Assembly: GCF_002575655.3 (NCBI RefSeq)
Contig: NC_053040.3
Location: forward strand, 351,545,267 to 351,609,266
Source: Aegilops tauschii subsp. strangulata
Lineage: Eukaryota > Streptophyta > Magnoliopsida > Poales > Poaceae
DNA: 64,000 nt
Direction: 5' to 3'
Shown here: in pieces, positions 34,859-44,332 of the stretch
Layout of the letters: every line of letters begins with the position of its first letter
How positions within the stretch are numbered: position 1 is the first letter of the stretch
Notes under the pieces: generated by a model
What the model saw: the letters and a program-made list of their open reading frames with translations, nothing else
What the model was told of the DNA's origin: nothing
Databases searched by the model: none
Program-made: the position numbers and the translations under genes

Positions 34859-36573
34859 TGTTGGGTAACGTAGCAGAAATTCAAAATTTTCTACGCATCA
34901 CCAAGATCAATCTATGGAGTTTACTAGCAACAAGAGGGAAGGAGTGCATCTACATACCCTTGTAGATCGCGAGCGGAAGCGTTCAAGAGAACGGGGTTGA
35001 TGGAGTCGTACTCGTCGTGATCCAAATCACCGATGATCCTAGGGCCGAACAGACGGCACCTCTGCGTTCAACACACGTACGGAGCAGCAACGTCTCCTCC
35101 TTCTTGATCCAGCAAGGGGGGAGGAGAGGTTGATGGAGATCCAACAGCACGACGGCGTGGTGGTGGAAGTAGCGGGATTCCAACAGGGCTTCGCCAAGCG
35201 CTGCGGGAGGAGGGAGATGTGTCACGGGAGGGAGAGGGAGGCGCCAGGGCTTAGGTGTTGCTGCCCTCCCTTCCCCCCACTATATATAGGGCCAAGGGAG
35301 AGGGGGGGCGCAGCCTTGGCCCTTCCTCCAAGGAAGGGTGCGGCCAGGGAGGAGTCCATCCTCCCCAAGGCACCTCGGAGGTGCCTTCCCCCTTTAGGAC
35401 TCTTCCTTTCCCTTATCTCCTGGCGCATGGGCCTCTTGGGGCTGGTGCCCTTGGCCCATATAGGCCAAGGCGCACACCCCTACAGCCCATGTGGCCCCCC
35501 CGGGGCAGGTGGACCCCCGGACCCCTTTCGGCACTCCCGATACAATACCGATAAAGTGCGAAACTTTTCAGGCGACCAAAATAAGACTTCCCATATATAA
35601 ATCTTTACCTCCGGAACATTCCGGAACTCCTCGTGACGTCCGGGATCTCATCCGGGACTCCGAACAACTTTCGGGTTACCGCATACTAATATCTCTACAA
35701 CCCTAGCGTCACCGAACCTTAAGTGTGTAGACCCTACGGGTTCGAGAACCATGCAGACATGACCGAGACGTTCTCCGGCCAATAACCAACAGCGGGATCT
35801 GGATACCCATGTTGGCTCCCACATGTTCCACGATGATCTCATCGGATGAACCACGATGTCGGGGATTCAATCAATCCCGTATTCAATTCCCTTTGTCTAT
35901 CGGTATGTTACTTGCCCGAGATTCGATCGTCGGTATCCCGATACCCTGTTCAATCTCGTTACCGGCAAGTCTCTTTACTCGTTCCGTAACTCACATCATC
36001 CCGTGATCAACTCCTGGGTCACATTGTGCACATTATGATGATGTCCTACCGAGTGGGCCCAGAGATACCTCTCCGTTTACACGGAGTGACAAATCCCAGT
36101 CTCGATTCGTGCCAACCCAACAGACACTTTCGGAGATACCTGTAGTGCACCTTTATAGCCACCCAGTTACGTTGTGACGTTTGGTACACCCAAAGCATTC
36201 CTACGGCATCCGGGAGTTGCACAATCTCATGGTCTAAGGAAATGATACTTGACATTAGAAAAGCTCTGAGCAAACGAACTACACGATCTTGTGCTAGGCT
36301 TAGGATTGGGTCTTGTCCATCACATCATTCTCCTAATGATGTGATCCCGTTATCAACGACATCCAATGTCCATGGTCAGGAAACCGTAACCATCTATTGA
36401 TCAACGAGCTAGTCAACTAGAGGCTTACTAGGGACATGGTGTTGTCTATGTATCCACACATGTATCTGAGTTTCCTATCAATACAATTTTAGCATGGATA
36501 ATAAACGATTATCATGAACAAGGAAATATAATAATAACCAATTTATTATTGCCTCTAGGGCATATTTCCAACA
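34859..36573 (-). repeat. 5' LTR of the Angela-type element
   Basis: This 1,715-bp LTR is nearly identical to 27960-29685. It ends at the boundary with the TGCAT target duplication (36574-36578) and would contain the promoter for the minus-strand transcript. Confidence 0.95.
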
Positions 36574-37200
36574 TGCATCATATTCCACCATGGCCATCGT
36601 CTTGACCAAAGGAAGGACGAAGTCGTCGCGAATCGGCGCGTCATCATAAATGGGACCTAGCACCAAATGAGAAGACGCAATAGAGGTAGAGGTCCAGTCG
36701 TTAGTGTTGAAAGTGGCCTCACATGACCTATCAACTATCTCAATCTCTCTATGTGGTGGTTCAGTCACTCCCTCAAGGTAGGTGCACTCAATGTCACATA
36801 TGGTGGAGTCACTCATGTCACTCAAGTGGTGGGGGTTGTGGCTCTCCTCACATGGAATTTGTGGCAACTCATATATGGGGCTAGTGGTGAAGTCACTCTC
36901 ACTCTCAATATGGTGGCTAAAGTCACTCAAGTCATCATACGTCGCCGTGGTCGAGGTGAAATACTCAACCATCTCATCACCGTCACCATGGATGAAGGCC
37001 GAAGATGGCACATCATCACTATCCTCCATGACCGGGAAAATCCCATGCTCGATCATCTCGTCATCGTCGCCGTGGATGAAGGACGAAGATGGCACATCAT
37101 CACTATCGCCTCCAAAGATGGAAGCATCATCCTTGCTCGCCACCTTGTCGCTCGCCTCCAAAGCTTGGTCCTTGAAGGTCTCAGTAGCGTACTCGTCACC
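36574..37200 (-). pseudogene. Upstream part of the long frame in the pol-less Gypsy
   Basis: Open frame 36478-37161 reads into the Angela LTR, so the native part ends at 36574. It is acidic and Ser-rich and holds a tandem duplication of about 28 residues (DSDDVPSSSFIHGD, then DSDDVPSSAFIHGD). It overlaps the end of gag in another frame near 37.2 kb, which points to a frameshift or a natural -1/+1 arrangement. No known domain was recognised. Confidence 0.6.
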
Positions 37201-38384
37201 GCACCATCTTGAAAAAGAGTCGTGGAGGACTCGGCATCATCAATGCCACAAAGAGGGATGGCGGTGAAGTCGAACTTGGGAGGATCGTCTTGGAGCTCGT
37301 CGGGCTTGGACATCTTGGTGGTACTAGCCTCATGCTCGTCGTCTTTGAGCTTGGTCTTCGAGAAGTGTGCTTGGGGTGGAGAAGCCTTGGCCTTCATGAG
37401 TTCTTGTTCCGCCTTGAGAGCACCAATGTAGTTGTCGTCGAGGGACTTGTAGTTATCGAGGAAGATAGTCTTGGAGATGTCGTTGTTTAATCCCATCATG
37501 AAGTGGAACTTCATTGACATGGGGTCATCCACGCCGGCTCGTCGCAAGGCATGCTTCATCTCCTTGAAATACTCATCGATGGACATGGATCCTTGGGTGG
37601 TGTTCTCCAATTGGCGTAGAAGTTGTTCCGTGTAGGTTGGAGGCACAAACTCTCACCGCAAAGCTCTCTTCGTCTTGGACCAACTCATGTCGTAGCACTC
37701 CGAAGGTGTGTGAAGCCACCATGTGGACGCGTAGTCGTGGAAGTTTGTTGTGGCGCACTTCACTTGATCTTCGGGAGGAACTTGATGTAGCTTGAGGTAG
37801 TCATCCATTAGGCGCTCCCACTCGAGATACTCCTCGGGTTCTTGAGTCCCATAGAAAGGAATCTTGTGGTCGGTGTCGAGGTCGTAGTAGCTCGTGGAAG
37901 TCGCGGACTTGAGCTTGGGGAGCTTCTCTTGAGCGTAGTCTTGAGGTGCTTGTTGGCGAAGATGTCGTATATCCGAAGGCGGAGATGCCTTGAAGTCGCT
38001 TGGCGAAGATGCCAAGGGAGATGGTGAAGTCGTTGAGCAGTTGTTGGTGTTGAGCTCTTGACCTTCACGTTCTTGTTGGTGATGGTGTGGATGCCGATGT
38101 GACCTTGCCAGAGATGGTAGCTCGGAAGCATGTGTACTTGAGCGTCTTCTCGAAGATGATGAAGATCTCTTGTAGGACTTGATGATGGCTTTGATCTCCT
38201 CCATTTGAGCTTGCATCTTGGCGTCGGTAGAGTTTTTCGTGGCATCGAACTCGTCGTTGTTGTTGTAGACCGGAGGTGAAATGCCTTGCCTATCCATCAC
38301 AAGACTCGAGTAGAGGTGAGTAGGAAATGAGATAAACAATACCAAGTTACCTTTTCCCAAAGTTGAGGATGTATCATGTTTCAC
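37053..38384 (-). pseudogene. Gypsy-like gag of the pol-less element
   Basis: The frame runs from 38384 to 37053 with one in-frame TGA at 37653-37655, where CGA (Arg) is likely original (KRALR, stop, EFVPP). The gag core is clear: EEYLEWERLMDDYLKLHQVP, FHDYASTWW, then YTEQLLRQLENTTQGSMSI and EYFKEMKHALRRAGVDDP. A Ser/His-rich N-terminal part (about residues 75-130) precedes it. No CCHC zinc knuckle is seen. This protein should form the particle in which the RNA is reverse transcribed. Confidence 0.85.
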
Positions 38385-40329
38385 TCAATGTGAGATGAAA
38401 GAATAGTGGAATTGGTACCGGACTTGTTCACTCACACCTACAAACTAAAGCTTATGGAGTAGCTTGGTGAGGATAGTGACACAAAAATTTGATGCAAAAT
38501 GTTAGCAAGAGTCAATAATGTTGAAAGAGATTCACAAATTCGCAAGTGAAATAAGTAGACCAATAGCAATATGTGGCACACGGAAACACACACATGGATA
38601 GATAAATGGGGTCGTGCAACCAAGGAATGAGCACAAAATGTGGAATCCACGGAAAACGCTCGTGTTGCACAACTCAAGAGAGACTCTAGCACGATTGCTC
38701 TATAGGCGGATACGACACTTGTGCACAACCTATAAGATGCAAAATGGATAAACTTTCTATCCCAAGTATGCTATGTATGTATGGTTCCCGGTGTTTCTCT
38801 CAAGATGATCCGAGATGATCGGATATGACAATCTTATACAATGTGGTATGATGCTATGGCTATTGCTCACAAGCTTCTTTGCTCTTTCTCTTTTGCTTAA
38901 AAGCTTATTCTTTTTTTTTTCTCTTTTTTTGGATAGCCACTATGCGAAATGCACAAACCAAGATAGCAATTGTGTATATGCGGGAACAATCTTGTGACAC
39001 AAGAGATGATATGATACCAATATGGTATAGTATGTATGCAATGGAAGGTATAGATCGATGATCACTAATGTGCACAAGTAACGTTGCCGGTAATACTCAA
39101 AGGCTAGTCAGGCAAGTGACGCAAAATAGGCTAGGGGTTAACAATGCAATTGCAAGGGAATATACAAAGGAGGGACACCACGATACCAAGATGATATGGA
39201 GGTTATCGTCCGAGGAGATGATGAGTGGCGGTGTTCTTGATGTAGATACCAAGATGATGGAGACTCATCCCTAAGTAGCCGAAACACCTTAGGAAACGGA
39301 AAAACCGTGAACTCAAGATCTCAAACGTCAAATGTCAAATGGTGGTAGCGGGAATGCGGTGGTGGTTTTGCGGAAACTCGATGGGATTGCGGAAATGCAA
39401 TGATGGGGTTTGGAGACGCAATGCGGAAGTGGAGGGTAAGGTGGTGGTGTTGGAGTTGGAAGCACGGTCCCTAAGTAGCCGAAACACCTCAGGAGACACA
39501 ACTCACAACACAAACAAAATTGGGTTAAGTTGGGGTGGTGGAAGTGTATGGTGGGTAAGCCTATGCGGAAGTTATGGTGGTGGTTGATGAAGAAGCAATC
39601 GTCCCTAAGTAGCCGAAATACCTTAGGAGACGCGAATCACAACTCAAACAACCACAAATGCTAAGGGAAACAAAATGGGTTAGGTTGCGATAGTCGGTGG
39701 TAGTTATGCGGATGATATGGTGGAAGCCCTAGGCAAAGATGCCAAAGTGCCCAAAATTTGATGGAGTCAAATGGTGTTGAAACCTATCTAGATGGATAGA
39801 GGATGTCAATAGCTACTCAACGAGCTAAATAACATGAAAATCGGACTCCGGATGTGAAAGTTACGGTCAAAACGGTGAAAAACGGGAGGCTAATGCTCCA
39901 GGGGTCGGACATCCGGGGTCGGGGCCAGATATCCGGGACCTGATGTCCAGAACCGCGCGCGAAATTGCGCTCAAGGAGCCGGATGTCCGTCTTGGGGCCC
40001 GGATGTCCGGCCAGATGGCCCGGATGTCCGGCCCGACGATTCCAGGTCAGGATTTGGACTTCGAAACTCGATTTGGGGCGGAAATTGATGATTTCAAAGG
40101 CAAAATTGGAGAGATTTCGTGGATGGAAGGTGGGGAAACTTGGGGAGATGCTAGATCCACTTGAAACCAAGCAAATCCATGGATCAAATCCAACAAAACA
40201 TCATCAAACCAACAAATCATAAAAAAATTGGGGGCTATTTTTTGGTGGGGATTTTCGAAATTGGGGAAGAACACAACAAAATTAGGCTAGAAAACAAGGG
40301 GGAAGGCTCCGAAATCATGATCAACCTGG
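38385..40329 (-). other. Long non-coding leader of the pol-less Gypsy
   Basis: About 1.9 kb lie between the 5' LTR and gag with no long frame. Three copies of a hairpin-forming motif occur at about 39269, 39469 and 39603: arms cctaag and cttagg around tagccgaaacac (the second copy has one arm mismatch). Six ccggatgtccgg variants cluster at 39905-40040. Such regions usually hold packaging and dimerisation signals, but that role is only inferred here. Confidence 0.65.
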
Positions 40330-40344
40330 CTCATGATACCAAGA
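40330..40344 (-). other. Primer-binding site of the pol-less Gypsy element
   Basis: On the minus strand the LTR end CATCA is followed by TCTTGGTATCATGAGCC, close to the tggtatcagagc site complementary to initiator Met-tRNA. Confidence 0.75.
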
Positions 40345-41361
40345 TGATGTAGGGTGGAACCGTATACGGCCGATCTTTCACAAAAGGAGCGGATCCCAAC
40401 TAAGAACACGAAGAACACGGGGAAGAACGGAAAGAAAACACAAGGGGAAACACTCAAGAACAAGTCCAATCACACATCCACTAGACAATCAAACACATAA
40501 GATCCACAAGGTACATGAACAACAAAGGGAAAGATACAAGGTAAGGTTCATCTCCATGAGGAGGTCTTGAAGGGGGCCACCCAAGAGGGGGTCTTGATGA
40601 TATATCCCGCAGGATCTTCTCCTAGATGGAGGTCTTGGCCTCCAAAGGAGTAGTAGTCTCTCTCTCTCTCAAGAGTAGAGGAAGGTAGGAGCAAAGCTCA
40701 CACACAAATGAGCTATCACTTTGCTAACCCTAGAATGGAGGAGGGGTGGTCTATTTATAGTCTAAGCCACAAAAGGGTAAGTGGGAAAGGGATACATGGG
40801 CTTCTGGCCCGACTCTGCGTGCAGGCAGGCGCCAGATGTCCAGGCTGGGGGGCGGATGTCCGGGCTCTCGTGAGACGCCGGATGTCCGGGGCGGTTGGCC
40901 GGATGTCCGGCCCGAGCGGGGTGGCCTTCTATTGGCTTCTGTTGTTGATGCCGGATTTCCGAGGGAAGGCCGGATGTCCGGGCTGTGGCGTCGCGCTGGA
41001 TGTCCGGCCGCTGATGCTTCGGCCGTCTGTTGGTGCAGCTGTTGGGCGGCTGCACAGGCGCCGGATGTCCGGCCGCTGTAGCTTCAGCAGCTCCGTCTTC
41101 TTCCGTCGTCGCTTCCAGGCTTTCCTCGCGGATGGTGTAGTTGTTCCTTGGTGCTCACACTCCTCCTCGTCGTCCGTAGTGTTCCGACAATACCTATGCA
41201 TGCACACGAGTGGAGTGTCAAGTAGTATACCATCCTCGAAGGTGTCAAGTGAGCACGTGTAAAGGAGACGATTCACCTTTGTGTATGTGAAGTAGATGTC
41301 GCACGTGTCACTCGCCGAACGGACTCTTGACATGGTGATGTCCATAGGATGCTCCACATCA
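40345..41361 (-). repeat. 5' LTR of the pol-less Gypsy element
   Basis: This 1,017-bp LTR matches 24047-25065 and has eight ccggatgtccgg-type units at about 40830-41075. The order of units differs by small insertions and deletions from the other LTR, which fits slippage or unequal exchange within the array. Confidence 0.88.
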
Positions 41362-41456
41362 GTGTATTTGGTTATCGAATCCCCCCCCAATGTGTGTATC
41401 CCTATGAACACTATGATTGAATCATTGAATAAAAGTGTGACGTTGTACTAAAAAAA
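41362..41456 (+). pseudogene. LINE 3' end, right part of the split RVT_3 fragment
   Basis: The reading VIESPPNVCIPMNTMIES and the tail gacgttgtactaaaaaaac look like the end of the LINE whose RNase H-like domain lies at 23607-24046. The short A-run at about 41449-41455 would be the 3' tail. Confidence 0.6.
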
Positions 41457-41757
41457 CATCTGCCGGTTTCTGTCATGTTCATCAGTATTCTACTGGTTTC
41501 AATTTTCACTTTTGTCTATTTTTTATTTTATTTCCTTTTGGTTTGTTTTTTGTGTCTTTACTTATTTTTATTTCTTTTTTACTTGTCATATTTTTCCCAG
41601 TTTCTAACAGATAAACACTTTTTTAGACATAGTAGCACAATTAGTCACCTGACATGGATCGTGGTCTAACAATATGATTTGTGCTGCATGAATGTGTCGT
41701 GTAATCATGTTTAGTTGAGTTGAGCATGCTGGCTTGCTTTTCTTATCTTTTTTTCTC
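41457..41757. other. T-rich intergenic DNA
   Basis: The stretch is rich in T-runs (ttttattttatttccttttg). No gene or clear element boundary is seen. Confidence 0.5.
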
Positions 41758-41770
41758 ATTTGAATGTTTT

Positions 41771-42043
41771 TTTAGACGGGGGCAAAAAATTTGCCTTGTA
41801 TATTAATCAAGAGAGAAGGAGAGTTTGTGTTACGAAATTACACCCCTTAATACAACAAATGAATTATTCCTCGCATGATTGTCCCAGTTTCCTAGCACCC
41901 GAGGCCGCCCAAAGCGAGGTTTCCTTCTTAATGTTGTCGAGTAGGATCGACAATGGCGCACCTTTGTTTCGAAAGACAACCGTGTTCCTCTCATTCCAAA
42001 TGGACAATGAGATGAGCGTGCTTAGGGAGGCCATAGCTTTCCT
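41771..42043 (-). mobile_element. 5'-truncated LINE with 13-bp target duplication
   Basis: atttgaatgtttt at 41758-41770 and at 42044-42056 flanks the element. On the minus strand it ends in an A-run (the plus strand shows a T-run at the left edge). It encodes SLSIWNERNTVVFRNKGAP and LWAASGARKLG, the last part of a plant LINE RT protein. The short length shows early termination of reverse transcription. Confidence 0.85.
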
Positions 42044-42443
42044 ATTTGAATGTTTTAAGACTGCATAGTAATGACGTGTTTGGTTGCTCGTATACACCCC
42101 AACCAGGTCCGTCTAGAAAGAAAATGCCCGTTTGGTTGCCGGCGTTCACTATTTGGCCTGCATAGCATGGAAGTTAAAGCACCTTCGGGCCAGGCCCGTT
42201 GCGAATGGTCAAGTCGGCAGTTTTTCCACTGCCAGGCCCACAGGATGCACGCGGGCGGCGGTGGCTGCAAGCGAGGTGCCACGCTCGAGATGTCGCTTTG
42301 TTTCCCAAAGCGCCGACATAATTACCCTCACCTTTCCTCACTGCTCTCTTCTCCTCTCCCCGCTCTCACACCGGCAACGAGGATCAGCGAAGCGAAGAAC
42401 AACAAGGCGAGCACTAGCATCGTTCACCAGCGGCACTTCGACA

Positions 42444-43923
42444 ATGGCGGTAAGCCCTATGTTTCACTTCCTCACTCTCGATTTTCTGCATTCGATTCAC
42501 ATATTAGATTTCATTTTGGATTCGATTCGCGTGCTAAGGGTACGATTGATTATGGGGATTTGATAGGATTGATCAACACATCTTGATTTAGGAGTAGTGA
42601 TGGATTGTAGGGTTCGATCTAGATTGAGTACAAGGGGATTGGGGAATGGGGGTAAATCAAACTTACACACAGTACCACTAAATCCTAGCCATGGGGACCC
42701 TGGAGGCGCTTGGAGCGGCAGGGGCCCTTGGCCTTATAGTTGTCCACCTCTGGCTTGACCTAGAGTGCACCATCTCCTCATCCTTGCCGTCATCCAAAAC
42801 GATTAGCATACTACGGTACGGTGGCCTGGATCCAGCACCTTTATCACCACCTCCACCACTTCTTCGTCCTCGTCCGGCTCTAGAACGAAGACGGTCGGCG
42901 CCACAGTGACGGCCAGTGATCTTGACGAGCCCCATACCACATGTACTTGGCCCATCTGGCTCTCTGACCAGCATCGCCGGACTCGGCCTCATCCATCGCA
43001 CAACGCAGTATGTCCACGGGCATAGCGCCTTTGACTAGGTCAGGAATCAATGTCTTCAACTCCTCCGCCGCCGCCTTTGCCACCACAACGTCTACCTTCT
43101 TAGGCATGTCCTCGATGCTGGTGAAGTTAGAGCACACTTTCTTGGTGTTTTCAAACTTGGTGCGGTCAGTGAGCGAGCAACCAATGAAGAAAGCCCTCCA
43201 TCCAATGCCCCAGGGGAAGGGGTTCATGGCAATGGAGTGGTGGTGAAACAAAGATGTTGAAGAGGAGTGACAGTGAGAGATAGAGAGGGTTAATTGAGTG
43301 CGGTGGTGGGTAAGTAGGTGGCCCTTGGGTGGGTAAATATAGGGGCGTTGCACGATATGAATGAATATTTGTCATCCTTTGAACTTCGTGTTGTTTATAA
43401 CGTAGATCTAGACGAGGAACACTAAGGGCAAGGAGGTGGTGGCGCCTGAAGACAAGGGCAAGGAAGTGGTGCTGGTCTTAGACAAGAGCAAGGAGGTGGT
43501 GCCGCCCTTAGACGACGAGGTGGCGGTGGAGGAGCCGCCCAGCGGCAAGTGGAGGAACTACGGACATTACCATGAGGAGGCAGACCACCCCACTTCTGCA
43601 AGGTGATCCTTGCCCCAAAGCTGGAGTGCCTGTCGATGCCTCTATAGTTCACGAAGCACTTTCCCGCCGTCCCTCAGGAGTTCAAGCTCAAGACAAACAC
43701 CGGCTGTGCATGGAGGGTGATGGTTCGGCTGATGAACGGCAGGGTCACCCTTGAACAGGGTTGGGCTCCCTTCGCTGTTGTTCACGAGGTCGGGATCGGC
43801 TACATAGTCACCTTCAAGCTGTTGACTACCGTCACCCTGAAGGTGATAGTCTTTGACGACGATGGCGTTGAGGTGGTGACCAAGTGCAAGAAGCACGACT
43901 TCGCCTTCACCGTCAATGTCTAG
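42444..43923 (+). pseudogene. B3-domain transcription factor copy inside a Harbinger element
   Basis: A model with exon 1 at 42444-42449 (ATG GCG, then GT) and exon 2 from 43412 (after AG at 43410-43411) joins in phase. Exon 2 begins TRNTKGKEVV, with three KGKEVV-like repeats, then an acidic linker and a B3 domain: HFCKVILAPKLECLSMPL, TKHFPAVPQEFKLKTNTG, CAWRVMVRLMNGRVTLEQGW, then GVEVVTKCKKHDFAF. B3 domains bind DNA in plant regulators. The copy is broken by a one-base loss near 43586-43591 (ccaccccac) and by TAG at 43645-43647. A GC-rich presumed 5' leader (about 42240-42443) precedes the ATG. The splice model is inferred from the sequence. Confidence 0.7.
42880..43227 (-). pseudogene. Unknown frame antisense in the B3 intron
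   Basis: From the ATG at 43227-43225 a frame of 115 codons reads MNPFPWGIGWRAFFIGCSL, then KKVDVVVAKAAAEELKTLIP. Upstream on the minus strand lies a pyrimidine-rich leader (ctctctatctctcactgtca) and an AT-rich tatttac stretch, as for a plant promoter. I do not recognise the family. It may be a second captured gene fragment or part of the element's own cargo. Confidence 0.35.
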
Positions 43924-44332
43924 AGCGCTCACTGTTGCATGATTGCTTCATACTAAGAGTTAAACTGGTTCTTGTTTGTTTAAGACTATGTCCTGCTTGT
44001 TTAAGATTCCTACTAAGCTAAACTGGTTCCCATGCTGTCTATTTTGGTTGTCATGTCTGCTAGTGTGCTGGTAACCTCACAACCTCACCTCCACGAGGAG
44101 GTTACCAGGCAACATATGTTGCATGTAACCAAACAACTTAACTTGTGTTTACGCCTAAACAACCGAGCAACAAAACAGCCTGCCTTCCCTTTCGTCTCAG
44201 CCAGGCTAGAGGGTATGAAGGCAACTAAACAACATGCTGATGTTGCTTTTAGCTTATTTTTCTCAATCAGACCCAACTGAGACAAGCATGCAATGCAAGC
44301 AAAATAGATACGAGCAACCAAACACGTCCTAA

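Larger units (their letters stand above)
27960..36573 (-). mobile_element. Angela/BARE/WIS-type Copia retrotransposon, nested
   Basis: The LTRs at 27960-29685 and 34859-36573 carry the well-known Triticeae ends. On the minus strand they start TGTTGGAAATATGCCCTAG and end CTACGTTACCCAACA. A perfect target duplication TGCAT is at 27955-27959 and 36574-36578. About 25 substitutions and an 11-base length difference separate the LTRs by eye (near 1.5 percent). The 5.2-kb interior shows Copia gag and pol remnants in many frames. It inserted into the long frame of the pol-less Gypsy and is therefore younger than that element. Confidence 0.95.
24047..41361 (-). mobile_element. Non-autonomous Gypsy-like LTR element carrying an Angela insertion
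   Basis: LTRs lie at 24047-25065 and 40345-41361 and run from TGATGTAGGG to CATCA. The flanks GTATA (24042-24046) and GTGTA (41362-41366) match in four of five bases. A polypurine tract and a tRNA-Met-like primer site abut the LTRs and set the minus orientation. The inside encodes a Gypsy-like gag but no RT, RNase H or integrase. Where pol should be there is a very long His/Met/Asp/Cys-rich frame. Removing the nested Copia (27960-36573 plus one target copy) leaves about 8.7 kb. It must have moved using enzymes supplied by another element. Confidence 0.85.
42072..44329. mobile_element. Harbinger-type element carrying gene copies (Pack-type)
   Basis: TAA at 42069-42071 and 44330-44332 flank the element. 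The ends are perfect inverted repeats over 20 bases: acgtgtttggttgctcgtat on the left and its exact complement on the right. No transposase is present in the 2,258 bases. Instead it holds a B3-domain gene copy on the plus strand (42444-43923) and an unknown reading frame on the minus strand within the B3 intron. Non-autonomous elements that carry host gene parts are well known for Mutator (Pack-MULE) and less so for Harbinger. It could be an older, larger element with its own cargo gene. Confidence 0.75.

Noticed and set aside
22980..41640. A-rich (23280-23520) and T-rich (41490-41620) stretches as long inverted ends of one large element
   Set aside because: Similarity is only compositional and no continuous pairing was found.
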